From an uncultured Clostridia bacterium (GTDB taxonomy: Bacteria > Bacillota > Clostridia > Lachnospirales > Anaerotignaceae), in assembly GCA_944378105.1 (NCBI GenBank), contig CALWGC010000017.1:62001-126000 (forward strand): a stretch of 64,000 nucleotides of DNA, given 5' to 3'. The position numbers and the translations under genes were made by a program. Of this stretch, positions 17,871 through 25,914 are shown piece after piece; position 1 is the first letter of the stretch; each line of letters begins with the position of its first letter. The notes under the pieces are model-generated. The model had not been told where the DNA came from. It saw only the letters and a list, made by a program, of their open reading frames with translations, and ran no database searches.

Positions 17871-19616
17871 TTATTCTTCCACCCGAACTGCCTTTGGCAT
17901 TTCCCAGCCATGGTGATCGGTATGGAGCAACTGATGGGCCCGATGGGAAAGCGGCGCTTCCAAATAACTTTCATAGGCAGCCAAAACGGCTGGATTTTCA
18001 TGGGAGAACCGCAGGGCACTTTGTTCATCCAACTGATACAACAGTTTGCCACGCACAGCACCCAGTTCTTCTCCTTCCCAAATGGGCTGACCGCCGCCAC
18101 CGCCGCAGCCACCGGGACAGGCCATCACTTCCACAAAGTGATAATGTACCCGGCCTTTTTTCACTTCTTCCACCAATTTTCTGGTATTGGCCAATCCGCT
18201 GACCACGGCCACCCGAAGCTTGGCTTCGCCCAACTGGAACGTCGCATCCCGCCAAGGCTTTGTGCCGCGCACGGCGCAAAAGGCATCCACCGGTGGATTT
18301 TCGCCCATGGCCAAATAATACCCACTGCGTAACGCCGCTTCCATCACGCCGCCGGTGGTGCCAAAAATCACTGCCGCCCCGGTGCCAACGCCAAGGGGTG
18401 CGTCAAACTCTTCTTCTTCCAACTGCAGCACCTTCACCTGGGCCGCCCGCAGCATTCGGTCAATTTCTCTTGTGGTCAACACCACATCCACGTCATGCTC
18501 TGCCCCGGAGTCGTTCATGGTGGGCAGGCTTGCTTCCCGTTTTTTGGCCAGGCAAGGCATCACCGAAACCGTGTAAATTTGATCGGCCGGCACCCCCAAA
18601 ATTTGGGCATAGTAGGTCTTGGCCATGGCGCCAAACATCTGCTGGGGCGATTTGGCCGTGGAAAGCCGGTCGGTCAATTCCGGATACTGGCCTTTTAAAA
18701 ACCGTACCCAGCCGGGACAGCAAGAAGTAAACATGGGATACCGGTCCAAATCCCCTTCTTGTAACCGTTTGAGCAGTTCGTTGCCCTCTTCCATGATAGT
18801 CAAGTCGGCTGCAAAGTTGGTATCAAAAATATAGTCAAAGCCCAACTGCCGCAACGCCGAAACCAGTCGTTTGACCGTGGCATCTTCTCGTTTGAGGCCA
18901 AAGGGTTCGCCCCAGGCCGCCCGGACAGCCGGCGCAATTTGCACCACCGTGATTTTTTTCGGATCGTCGATGGCGTCAAAGACGGCGTCCGTTTCGTCAT
19001 ATTCCCGCAGTGCGCCCACCGGGCAATGGGTGATGCACTGGCCGCAAAGGGTACAGTCGGAATCCTCGATTTCCCGGTTGTGACTTACATCGATGACCGT
19101 CCGGGACCCGGTGCCCGAAACGTCCCATACGTTCATCCCCTGCACCTTGTCGCATACCTGTACACAGCGCATACATTCGATGCACTTGGCCTGGTCGCGA
19201 ATCAGCGGGAAATTCTTTTTGATTTTCATTTTTGGCACCCGTTTTTCATAGGGTTGGCGGAAAAGGCCCAATTCATTGGAAAGGGCCTGCAAGCCACAGT
19301 TGCCGCTTCTGACACAAGTGGGGCATTGGCAATCGTGGCGGGAGAGCATCAATTCCACATTGGTCTTTCTGGCTTCCCGCACCCGGTGGCTATTGGTGGT
19401 CACTTCCATCCCCTCCCGCACCACATTGTTGCAAGAGGCCACCAGTTTGTCGTTGCCCTTCACTTCCACCACGCAAACCCGGCAGGCACCGATTTCGTTG
19501 ATGTCTTTTAAATAACAGAGGGTGGGGATTTGGATGCCGGCTTGTGTGGCTGCTTCCAAAATGGTGCTGCCCTCTGGAACCAATACTTCTTTTCCATCAA
19601 TTGTAAGCTTTACCAT
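17871..19616 (-). CDS. [FeFe]-hydrogenase catalytic subunit (HydA/HndD type)
   Basis: 581 aa. Interconverts protons and H2. In order: a [2Fe-2S] domain (C34, C45, C48, C62), a His-liganded [4Fe-4S] site (H94, C98, C101, C107), two ferredoxin-type clusters (C145-C155 and C188-C198), then the H-cluster domain with TSCCPGW (297-303), MPCLAKKREA (from 353) and MACPGGCGGGGGQP near 490. This is the M3-type domain order of soluble NAD(P)-linked or electron-bifurcating hydrogenases. The start overlaps the upstream oxidoreductase gene by 7 nt. No maturase (HydEFG) and no HydC/NuoE gene in this window. Confidence 0.95.
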   Translation of the reverse strand: MVKLTIDGKEVLVPEGSTILEAATQAGIQIPTLCYLKDINEIGACRVCVVEVKGNDKLVASCNNVVREGMEVTTNSHRVREARKTNVELMLSRHDCQCPTCVRSGNCGLQALSNELGLFRQPYEKRVPKMKIKKNFPLIRDQAKCIECMRCVQVCDKVQGMNVWDVSGTGSRTVIDVSHNREIEDSDCTLCGQCITHCPVGALREYDETDAVFDAIDDPKKITVVQIAPAVRAAWGEPFGLKREDATVKRLVSALRQLGFDYIFDTNFAADLTIMEEGNELLKRLQEGDLDRYPMFTSCCPGWVRFLKGQYPELTDRLSTAKSPQQMFGAMAKTYYAQILGVPADQIYTVSVMPCLAKKREASLPTMNDSGAEHDVDVVLTTREIDRMLRAAQVKVLQLEEEEFDAPLGVGTGAAVIFGTTGGVMEAALRSGYYLAMGENPPVDAFCAVRGTKPWRDATFQLGEAKLRVAVVSGLANTRKLVEEVKKGRVHYHFVEVMACPGGCGGGGGQPIWEGEELGAVRGKLLYQLDEQSALRFSHENPAVLAAYESYLEAPLSHRAHQLLHTDHHGWEMPKAVRVEE

Positions 19617-21445
19617 TTTTGCGTCCTCCCTCCTTTAAAAATGCCATACCCAAAGTGGTCACAACGCAGACAGCGGTTGGCTTCCTGCTGGGCTTCGGCC
19701 ATGGACATACACCGTTCAAAGGCTTCGAAATTGTCTTTGCGTTCTTCCGGCGGTGTTTCTGCCTGGTTCACCCGGCCCATTTTTGGCTTGGCCGCAAGGG
19801 TTGGCGCAGGCACTTCCACGTCATAGCCAATTTCGTGGTTAAAGCCCAAATATTCATCGATATTGGCCGCGGCCACTTTCCCGGCGGCAATGGCACGGAT
19901 GACCGTGGCGGGGCCTGTGGCACAGTCGCCGCCTGCAAATACGCCCGATACGTTTTCCACACCGCTGCTATCCAAAGCCGCAATGGTGCCCCGTTTGACC
20001 GGCACCCCTTCTTCTGCAAAGCGGTTGGAGTCGATGCCTTGGCCTACGGCAATGAGCACCAAGTCGCAAGGGAACCGTTTTTCCGGTTCTTTGCTTGGGC
20101 CTGGTTTCGGCCGTCCGGCTTCGTCCATAGCGCCAATCATCTGCGGTTTCGTCCAAAAAGCCGTCACCTGGTCTTCTGCGTCATACTCGATGCGTAACGG
20201 CGCCTGCAAATCGGCAATTTCGCATCCTTCGGCAATGGCGCCTTCCACCTCTTCCGGCAAAGCCGTCATGTCTTCTTTTCTGCGGCGGTACACCACCGTC
20301 ACTTTCTTTGCTCCCAGACGTACTGCCGAGCGGCAAACATCCATGGCCACATTGCCGCCGCCAACCACCACGACGGTTTTTCCCGTAAAGTCCGGAAAAT
20401 GTTCGTCGCCAATGGCCCGCAGCATTTCCACCGCCGACAACACGCCGCGTTTGTCTTCCCCTTCGATGCCCAGCTTTTTATCGTTGTGGGCCCCGATGGC
20501 AATATACACGCTGTCATATTCTTTGCGCAGCTGGGCCAAAGAAATGTCTTCACCAATGGTGACACCCGTTTGTACCTCCACGCCGGTGGCTAATATGGCT
20601 TCAATATCCATCTCCAGCGAAGGCCGCGGCAGACGATAGCTGGGGATGCCATAGCGCAGCATCCCGCCCAGGCGGTTTCTCTTTTCATAGACCTTCACTT
20701 CATGGCCCATCAATGCCAAATAGTAGGCAGCGCTTAGCCCGCTGGGGCCGCCGCCGATGATGGCAATTTTTTTGCCGGTAGAAGGTTGGCGTTTGCGCGA
20801 AGGCACCCGCCCGGCCATTTCCACGGCAAAGCGTTTGAGGCCACGGATATTGACCGCATGATCCAAAATATTGCGCCGGCAACGCACTTCACAGGGGTGT
20901 TCACACACAAAGGCACAGGCCGTGGGAAAGGGGTTGTCTTTGCGAATCAAGCGCACCGCTTCTTCGTACCGCCCTGCGGCCACCAAAGAGATGTACCCCG
21001 GGATATCCACATGGGCCGGGCAAAGGGCCACACAAGGTACCGGGTTTTTCAAATTGCCTAAGCATTTGTGGTTATGGATGTGTTCCAAATAGTCTTCCCG
21101 AAAGCCCAGCACACCCCGCAGCACCATCTCCGCCGCTTCCGAGCCAATGACGCAGTCTGCCGTATCCCGAATGACCCGGGCCGTCGTTTCAATCAACTGT
21201 AACGTGCTATCGGTTGCCGTGCCGTCCAGCACTTCTTCCAACATCATCTGTAACTGTCCCAGACCCACCCGGCACGGCACACACTTGCCGCAGGTTTGGG
21301 CATGACAGACCTTCAAAAACGCCAACGACATATCCACCGGACAAAGCCCCGGCGGGCTTGCCACAATGCGCCGCTCCACGTCTTGATAAAGCCCTTCTAC
21401 CACCATCTGGGCTTTGTTGGGCGTCATAATGCTTAATCTGCTCAT
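19610..21445 (-). CDS. Iron-sulfur flavoprotein: NuoF C-terminal domain fused to GltD-like NAD(P)H oxidoreductase
   Basis: 611 aa. The N-terminus carries only the NuoF 4Fe-4S end domain (C52, C55, C58, C98 in CGKCVPCRVG and DCVIGSE), without the NADH/FMN part of NuoF. It is followed by the 4Fe-4S region of the GltD/DPD family (cysteines between 128 and 189), an FAD-binding motif (GGGPSG, 231-236) and a second Rossmann motif (GGGNVA, 362-367) ending in YRRR (386-389), which usually indicates NADP(H). It is translationally coupled to hydA and is its likely electron partner. The ATG at 21445 has AGAAGGGAG upstream. Confidence 0.85.
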   Translation of the reverse strand: MSRLSIMTPNKAQMVVEGLYQDVERRIVASPPGLCPVDMSLAFLKVCHAQTCGKCVPCRVGLGQLQMMLEEVLDGTATDSTLQLIETTARVIRDTADCVIGSEAAEMVLRGVLGFREDYLEHIHNHKCLGNLKNPVPCVALCPAHVDIPGYISLVAAGRYEEAVRLIRKDNPFPTACAFVCEHPCEVRCRRNILDHAVNIRGLKRFAVEMAGRVPSRKRQPSTGKKIAIIGGGPSGLSAAYYLALMGHEVKVYEKRNRLGGMLRYGIPSYRLPRPSLEMDIEAILATGVEVQTGVTIGEDISLAQLRKEYDSVYIAIGAHNDKKLGIEGEDKRGVLSAVEMLRAIGDEHFPDFTGKTVVVVGGGNVAMDVCRSAVRLGAKKVTVVYRRRKEDMTALPEEVEGAIAEGCEIADLQAPLRIEYDAEDQVTAFWTKPQMIGAMDEAGRPKPGPSKEPEKRFPCDLVLIAVGQGIDSNRFAEEGVPVKRGTIAALDSSGVENVSGVFAGGDCATGPATVIRAIAAGKVAAANIDEYLGFNHEIGYDVEVPAPTLAAKPKMGRVNQAETPPEERKDNFEAFERCMSMAEAQQEANRCLRCDHFGYGIFKGGRTQKW

Positions 21446-21514
21446 TGGACCACTCCCTTCTGTCCCATAAAATCCAAACTTTTTTCTCGAAAAAATTGCA
21501 GTTTCTTCTCTTTT

Positions 21515-21543
21515 ATTATAGCAATGTAGGAAAAGAAGAACAA
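21515..21543 (-). promoter_or_regulatory. Sigma-A promoter of the hydrogenase operon
   Basis: Minus strand: TTGTTC (21543-21538), 17-bp spacer, TATAAT (21520-21515) with a TGC extended -10. About 62 nt of leader before the oxidoreductase start. Confidence 0.65.
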
Positions 21544-21594
21544 TGGTCTTTCTCCACAAATCATCTTTCTTTTCCTGTTCTCCCACAAAATCAA

Positions 21595-21631
21595 AAAAAC
21601 GCCGCCTGTTCCAAAACAAAGCAGCGTTTTT
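21595..21631 (-). terminator. Terminator after the lipoprotein gene
   Basis: Imperfect hairpin with AAAACGC/GCGTTTT outer stem and flanking A/T runs, about 30 nt after the stop at 21661. Confidence 0.6.
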
Positions 21632-21660
21632 GATTATTCTTTTATTTCTTCTAAAGCAAC

Positions 21661-22125
21661 TTATTCAATCACAAATTCTGCACCATAAACGGCATTGGCC
21701 TGTTCTCCCGTTTCCATCACCCGGTCAATGGTTTTTAAAATCCGATACTGACCCGGCGGAAGGCTGCCATAAAGGACTGACCAGCCCACTTCCCACTCCA
21801 CCGTCTCTCCTTTGGGAATCAAATAACTCATCAGCGTCCATCCCACCTGGTCTTCTGGCACCACATACTCTACTTTTTCCCATTTCGTTTCCTGCTTTTG
21901 TTCCAGAGAAAAATAAGATCCCGTCTCCAAATCGCCTTCCAGGTCCTTCTTCTGCTGACTGCAAACCAGCGTCAGCCCTGTTGACGTCACATCTTTGGCC
22001 GTCAGCACAATGCCCCAGGCATCTTCCCTTGCCAATTGGCTTTCTATTTTGGCAGAACTCTTTTGTCCGCATCCACCCAAAGTCAATACAAACAGCAGAC
22101 AAAACAGCCATTCCCATTTTTTCAT
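21661..22125 (-). CDS. Lipoprotein with Ig-like fold
   Basis: 154 aa. A lipoprotein signal peptide (MKKWEWLFCLLFVLTLGGCG) with lipobox LGGC places the mature protein on the outer face of the membrane. The remainder is a single beta-rich domain (TSTGLTLVCSQQKK ... SLPPGQYRILKTIDRV) resembling the bacterial Ig-like domains found in clostridial lipoproteins. It follows the CCG-domain gene and precedes a terminator. Function unknown. Confidence 0.7.
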   Translation of the reverse strand: MKKWEWLFCLLFVLTLGGCGQKSSAKIESQLAREDAWGIVLTAKDVTSTGLTLVCSQQKKDLEGDLETGSYFSLEQKQETKWEKVEYVVPEDQVGWTLMSYLIPKGETVEWEVGWSVLYGSLPPGQYRILKTIDRVMETGEQANAVYGAEFVIE

Positions 22126-22194
22126 GGCAATTCCCCCTTTCTATGCAGTCAGACGAAAAACCAAGGAGAAATGTTTCCATCAGGCCAATGGTCA

Positions 22195-22872
22195 TTAGAG
22201 GCTATGGGCCTTTTGATAGGCCGTTACCGCCTGCCGGTACTTATCCCAGTTTAATTCCCCCACATCGGTTTTCTTTCCAAAAATCAAATCCGGTAAATAC
22301 ACCGGCGTCTTGCCGCCAATGGCCATGGATTTCATACAAGAAGGACAGGTGACGGCCACCAACTGGCAAGGCATCTGCTCGGCCCGCCGTTTTTGCATGG
22401 AAAACATCTCTTCCGGCGAGATGGTGCCATATTTGCTGCCGCCACAGCAGACGGATTTTTCCCGGCTATATTCTGCTTCCACAATGGTAATCCCCATTTT
22501 TCTCAGCAGACTCCGCACCGCATCATGGACCTTTGGCCTGTCCCGAAAGGCGCAAGAATCATGGACCGTCACCGTCATAGGCCCGTATTGGGGAAGAGGA
22601 AAGTCTTCCATCTGGTCCAGCACTTCCCAAACCGTCACCGCCGAAAGCCCTTCTTGGGCATCAAACCGCCGGTTACAGCCAGAACAATGGTTCACCACCA
22701 CAGACCCGTCCGGTAACCCATGGGGCGACTTACAGCAGACGGTGTGCAGCTGGATGGATGGCTCTGCTTTTTGCAGCACATCCATCCATTGTTCCACATA
22801 CGCCGGCCGGCACACGGCCAGTGTGCAAGACGGATTAAAATACCACTTGTGTTCTGTTTTATTTTGTTCCAT
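22195..22872 (-). CDS. CCG-domain (HdrB/GlpC-type cysteine-rich) protein
   Basis: 225 aa from an ATG preceded by GGGAGG. Two cysteine-rich CCG motifs are visible: the first with CCKSPHG and HCSGCNRRF, the second with HDSCAFRD, VCCGGSKYG and CPSCMKS. This domain binds iron-sulfur clusters in heterodisulfide-reductase HdrB and in the C-terminal part of GlpC and lactate-utilisation proteins. Here it stands alone without the usual ferredoxin-like or flavin subunit, so its electron partner is unknown. It is 77 nt downstream of the SLH protein gene. Confidence 0.75.
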   Translation of the reverse strand: MEQNKTEHKWYFNPSCTLAVCRPAYVEQWMDVLQKAEPSIQLHTVCCKSPHGLPDGSVVVNHCSGCNRRFDAQEGLSAVTVWEVLDQMEDFPLPQYGPMTVTVHDSCAFRDRPKVHDAVRSLLRKMGITIVEAEYSREKSVCCGGSKYGTISPEEMFSMQKRRAEQMPCQLVAVTCPSCMKSMAIGGKTPVYLPDLIFGKKTDVGELNWDKYRQAVTAYQKAHSL

Positions 22873-22949
22873 TGTCTTTCCTCCCCAAATTCCCTTTCCC
22901 GTCCCCGACCAAAGCCGCTGCGTTTCATGGAGCCGGGATTTCATTATTT

Positions 22950-24659
22950 TTATACATGTTTCATTCGATACAAAAATGTAATGATTTCCGCCCGTGTGCA
23001 AGCAGCATTCGGTGAAAAAGTGGTATCCGATGTGCCGCTGGCAATGCCCTGTTTGACGGCCCAGCCAATGGCATAGGAAAGCTCTGGATCCGAAGGCATG
23101 TCTGTAAAAGATGTGGACACATCCCCTACATCCGGCTTCCTTAAAAAGGCCCAAAAATAGTACATCGTCTCGCTGCGGGAACAGGGCGCATTGGGATTCA
23201 AATCGGCATCGGTCATGCCAGATTGATAGGCCCAAAGTAAGGCATCATAATAATACTTGGATGGTTCAATGGCACTGTTGGTGTAAGGATTAGTGGTCAA
23301 AGGTGTACCAAAGGACATGGCTTGCCGATAGCAGCGCCAAAGGAAAGTAAGCACTTCTGCATGGGTACAAACCGTCTTCGGCGAAAACGTATTATCCGAT
23401 GTGCCGCTGGCCACATCCGCTTCCACTGCCCACATCACCGGCAGAGCATACCAGTCCTCACTGTTGACATCGACAAAGTTTAACACCGGCTGGCCAATGG
23501 GCTTTGCCTCCTGTCCCTGGGATGTACCGCCGCCCGAAGCAGTCCATGTCCCCGCTTCCACCATCCGCTCCAATTCCACTGCAAACAAAAAGGTACCATC
23601 GGGACGAAATTCCACCTGCCAAAGTTCGCCATCTGGATAATAAGCCCAGCGGCTTGGTGTTTTCTCCCGCGGAGTATAGCCGGTCATGTCGGCTGGCACC
23701 TTCAGTTCACCCATGTTCAAATTGCCGTCAATGTAAACCTGAAACGGCTCTCCATCTCCCCAGCAAAGGATCCTGCCGTCTTCCATCAGTGCCACCACTT
23801 CATTGACCGTCGGCCACAAGGTTTTCACGCCGGAAAGCACATGGCTGATGGCATCCATCTGGATATCCCGCGGCTGCCATGTATTGTAAGGCTCTCTGCC
23901 GCCCACATAGAAAAACCTTTCAAAGCCGTCATACTGGCCGCCATTTCCCAGCAGGCCTCCTTGATTGAGGCCCCAGCTATATAGCTCTCCCGTATCGGTC
24001 AACACAAAATAAGCCCGTTTATACTTCCAAACCTGGGCCGCCCCAGTAAAATCCAGGCTTTTAACCAGGCTGGGGGCTCCTTGTGAAAGAGTATAAACCC
24101 CATCCCTTTTCAAATACACTTCATTGGTGATATCCACCACATTTTGATCCACTTTCGACACTTGGTAATCCGCGGCATCCAACATACCGTCAAATTCTGT
24201 AGAAGCAATGGCAACAGAGTAAAGCTCTCCCCCGTTGGTGCGAACCAGAAAAGAAGCACCCCAGTACAGCGTCACTTCCGCCACATGTTCCATCACCACC
24301 AACGGCCCATAAATTTCCCCTTGATAAAACCGATAGCCGCATAATTTGCCATCATTGAGCAACACCATCAAATGATTGTTTAAGTAAGTCACGGCTTTGG
24401 CGTTGGTGGCCAACCGCTTGCTTTCGCCAAGTGCGGCATTTTCCACATAGCTATATCCAGTCTCTGCCGTTGCATATGTAATGTCTGCCCGATGCAGCCA
24501 AAGCTCTCCGTTGTCCTTAATGACAGCAGCCTGATCCGTTGAAATCCATACGGCCCGCTCCTGGGAAGGCGGTGAAAATGACGCTCCCGCAACTGGTACA
24601 CACATCCAAGAACAAAGACATATCATTGCCACCAAAATCATCGAGATTACACGTTTCAT
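22950..24659 (-). CDS. Secreted surface protein: RCC1-like propeller with C-terminal SLH domains
   Basis: 569 aa. An N-terminal signal peptide (MKRVISMILVAMICLCSWMC, then VPVAGA) is followed by repeats of the RCC1 kind (LTDTGELYSWGLNQGGLLGN; ALMEDGRILCWGDGEP) and then, from about residue 390, three S-layer-homology repeats. Two of these carry near-identical ASGTSD-TFSP motifs followed by TxAE. SLH repeats hold proteins to pyruvylated cell-wall polymers, so the propeller is probably displayed on the cell surface. AGGAGG precedes the ATG. Confidence 0.85.
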   Translation of the reverse strand: MKRVISMILVAMICLCSWMCVPVAGASFSPPSQERAVWISTDQAAVIKDNGELWLHRADITYATAETGYSYVENAALGESKRLATNAKAVTYLNNHLMVLLNDGKLCGYRFYQGEIYGPLVVMEHVAEVTLYWGASFLVRTNGGELYSVAIASTEFDGMLDAADYQVSKVDQNVVDITNEVYLKRDGVYTLSQGAPSLVKSLDFTGAAQVWKYKRAYFVLTDTGELYSWGLNQGGLLGNGGQYDGFERFFYVGGREPYNTWQPRDIQMDAISHVLSGVKTLWPTVNEVVALMEDGRILCWGDGEPFQVYIDGNLNMGELKVPADMTGYTPREKTPSRWAYYPDGELWQVEFRPDGTFLFAVELERMVEAGTWTASGGGTSQGQEAKPIGQPVLNFVDVNSEDWYALPVMWAVEADVASGTSDNTFSPKTVCTHAEVLTFLWRCYRQAMSFGTPLTTNPYTNSAIEPSKYYYDALLWAYQSGMTDADLNPNAPCSRSETMYYFWAFLRKPDVGDVSTSFTDMPSDPELSYAIGWAVKQGIASGTSDTTFSPNAACTRAEIITFLYRMKHV

Positions 24660-24771
24660 ACTCCTTCCTCCTTTTCTACCACAAATCCCGCACATTTTGT
24701 CCCATACTTTCCCTTTCCAGCATAAAGCTCTGCAGCCGGGGCCAAAAACGCCCAAGCCTTTTGTTAGTTTC

Positions 24772-24800
24772 ATTATAAAGGCAGGCCAAAAAAGGCGCAA
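24772..24800 (-). promoter_or_regulatory. Sigma-A promoter for the SLH protein gene
   Basis: Minus strand: TTGCGC (24800-24795), 17-bp spacer, TATAAT (24777-24772); leader about 106 nt. Confidence 0.6.
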
Positions 24801-24889
24801 GCCTTTTCCTTCCAATCCTTTCCAGAACGAAAAAACTGGTTTTTTTGTCTCAAAAACCGGCCTTGCCGCTATTTTGAGCAAAAAAAGAA

Positions 24890-24908
24890 GGGCAGCCTAT
24901 GGCTGCCC
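24890..24908 (-). terminator. ssrA terminator
   Basis: GGGCAGCC stem with a TAT loop directly after the tmRNA 3' end, followed on the minus strand by CTTCTTTTTT. Confidence 0.85.
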
Positions 24909-24914
24909 AAAAAA

Positions 24915-25265
24915 ATGGAGATGAGGAGAATCGAACTCCTGTCCGAAAGCCCATCGGTAAAAACTTCTCCCATCACAGCCTGTGTTTTTTTCTTCCCTCA
25001 TTGCGGCGCCCATAGGCAGGCCCCGCAATTTTTGGTAGCTTCATGTTTCTTACCCCGCCGCAAAGCTTAGGCGGAATAGTGCCTCACAAAGTCGGCGCCA
25101 GGTTCTTTTGCTGTGAGCAACAAAAGGCTGACGGGCAGCATTAAGCTGCCATGAAAGAATAATCTTTGTCGTTTCTTTTTCAAAGTTTCCGGCTTGATAC
25201 GCAGTTACCGGCCTGCGGATGGCTATTTCTACTTGCAAGACTCCCGTCGAAACCATTACATCCCC
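24915..25265 (-). ncRNA. ssrA: Transfer-messenger RNA (tmRNA)
   Basis: About 351 nt. The 5' end GGGGATGTAATGGTTTCGAC and the 3' end (T-arm GTTCGATTC, then CTCATCTCC) form the tRNA-like acceptor with one G-U pair. CCA is not encoded: the discriminator A is followed by T residues. The tag frame ends NDKDYSFMAA before TAA (stop near 25147). Upstream in that frame are only AAC, AGA, AAA and then a TGA, so no alanine resume codon is present. tmRNA rescues stalled ribosomes with SmpB, whose gene ends 19 nt upstream. Confidence 0.95.
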
Positions 25266-25283
25266 ACAAAAAACCAGTGAACA

Positions 25284-25757
25284 TCACATGGTTAAATTGC
25301 GCACTTTAAATTCCTTGGCCGCTTGACGCAGCTGGTCTTTTTTGGCAATGGAATCTCTCTTGTCGTACAATTTTTTCCCTTTGGCAATGGCAATATCGAT
25401 TTTTACCAAGCTTTTGGAAAAATACACCTTAAGCGGCACCACGGTGTACCCGGTGGCGGTGATGGCGTTTTGGATTTTGGCAATTTCTCTTTTGTGCAGC
25501 AAAAGCCTTCTGACCCGAAGGGGGTCTTTGTTGAAGATATTCCCCTGTTCATAGGGGCTGATGTGCATTTGATAGATAAGGGCCTCGCCGTTTTCAATGC
25601 GGATGAAGCTTTCCTTCAAAGAGCATTTGCCCTGGCGCAGGCTTTTCACTTCTGTTCCCACCAGCGACAGACCGGCCTGGAAGGTTTCTTCGATGAAATA
25701 ATCATGATATGCTTTTTTGTTTTGGGCGATGAGCTTGATCCCCGTTTCCTTTGCCAT
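25284..25757 (-). CDS. smpB: SsrA-binding protein SmpB
   Basis: 157 aa, the normal SmpB length. Conserved segments include [38 protein letters not shown] and the basic C-terminal tail ([19 protein letters not shown]) that enters the ribosomal mRNA channel. SmpB binds tmRNA and delivers it to stalled ribosomes. The gene lies between rnr and ssrA, a common clostridial arrangement that also puts the nuclease degrading non-stop mRNAs nearby. Confidence 0.97.
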   Translation of the reverse strand: MAKETGIKLIAQNKKAYHDYFIEETFQAGLSLVGTEVKSLRQGKCSLKESFIRIENGEALIYQMHISPYEQGNIFNKDPLRVRRLLLHKREIAKIQNAITATGYTVVPLKVYFSKSLVKIDIAIAKGKKLYDKRDSIAKKDQLRQAAKEFKVRNLTM

Positions 25758-25801
25758 GGACTGTCACCTTCTTTCTATCACAAAAGCTTTTGCAGTATTT
25801 G

Positions 25802-25811
25802 ATTATACCAT
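25802..25811 (-). promoter_or_regulatory. Extended -10 promoter for smpB
   Basis: Minus-strand ATGGTATAAT (TGn extended -10), about 45 nt before the smpB ATG; identical in sequence to the element at 7238. Confidence 0.5.
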
Positions 25812-25914
25812 AGTTATGCCAAAAAAGCTATTACAAATTCATGACAAATTTCGCCTTGGCAAAAAATGGCCAAAGGCAGACGCTTTATGACCTGCCTCTG
25901 GCCCCAATCATTGT

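Noticed and set aside
20661..20671. Plus-strand GCCCAGGCGG, resembling the reverse complement of the ZTP riboswitch core CCGCCUGGGC
   Set aside because: It lies inside the coding sequence of the GltD-like oxidoreductase, not in a leader.
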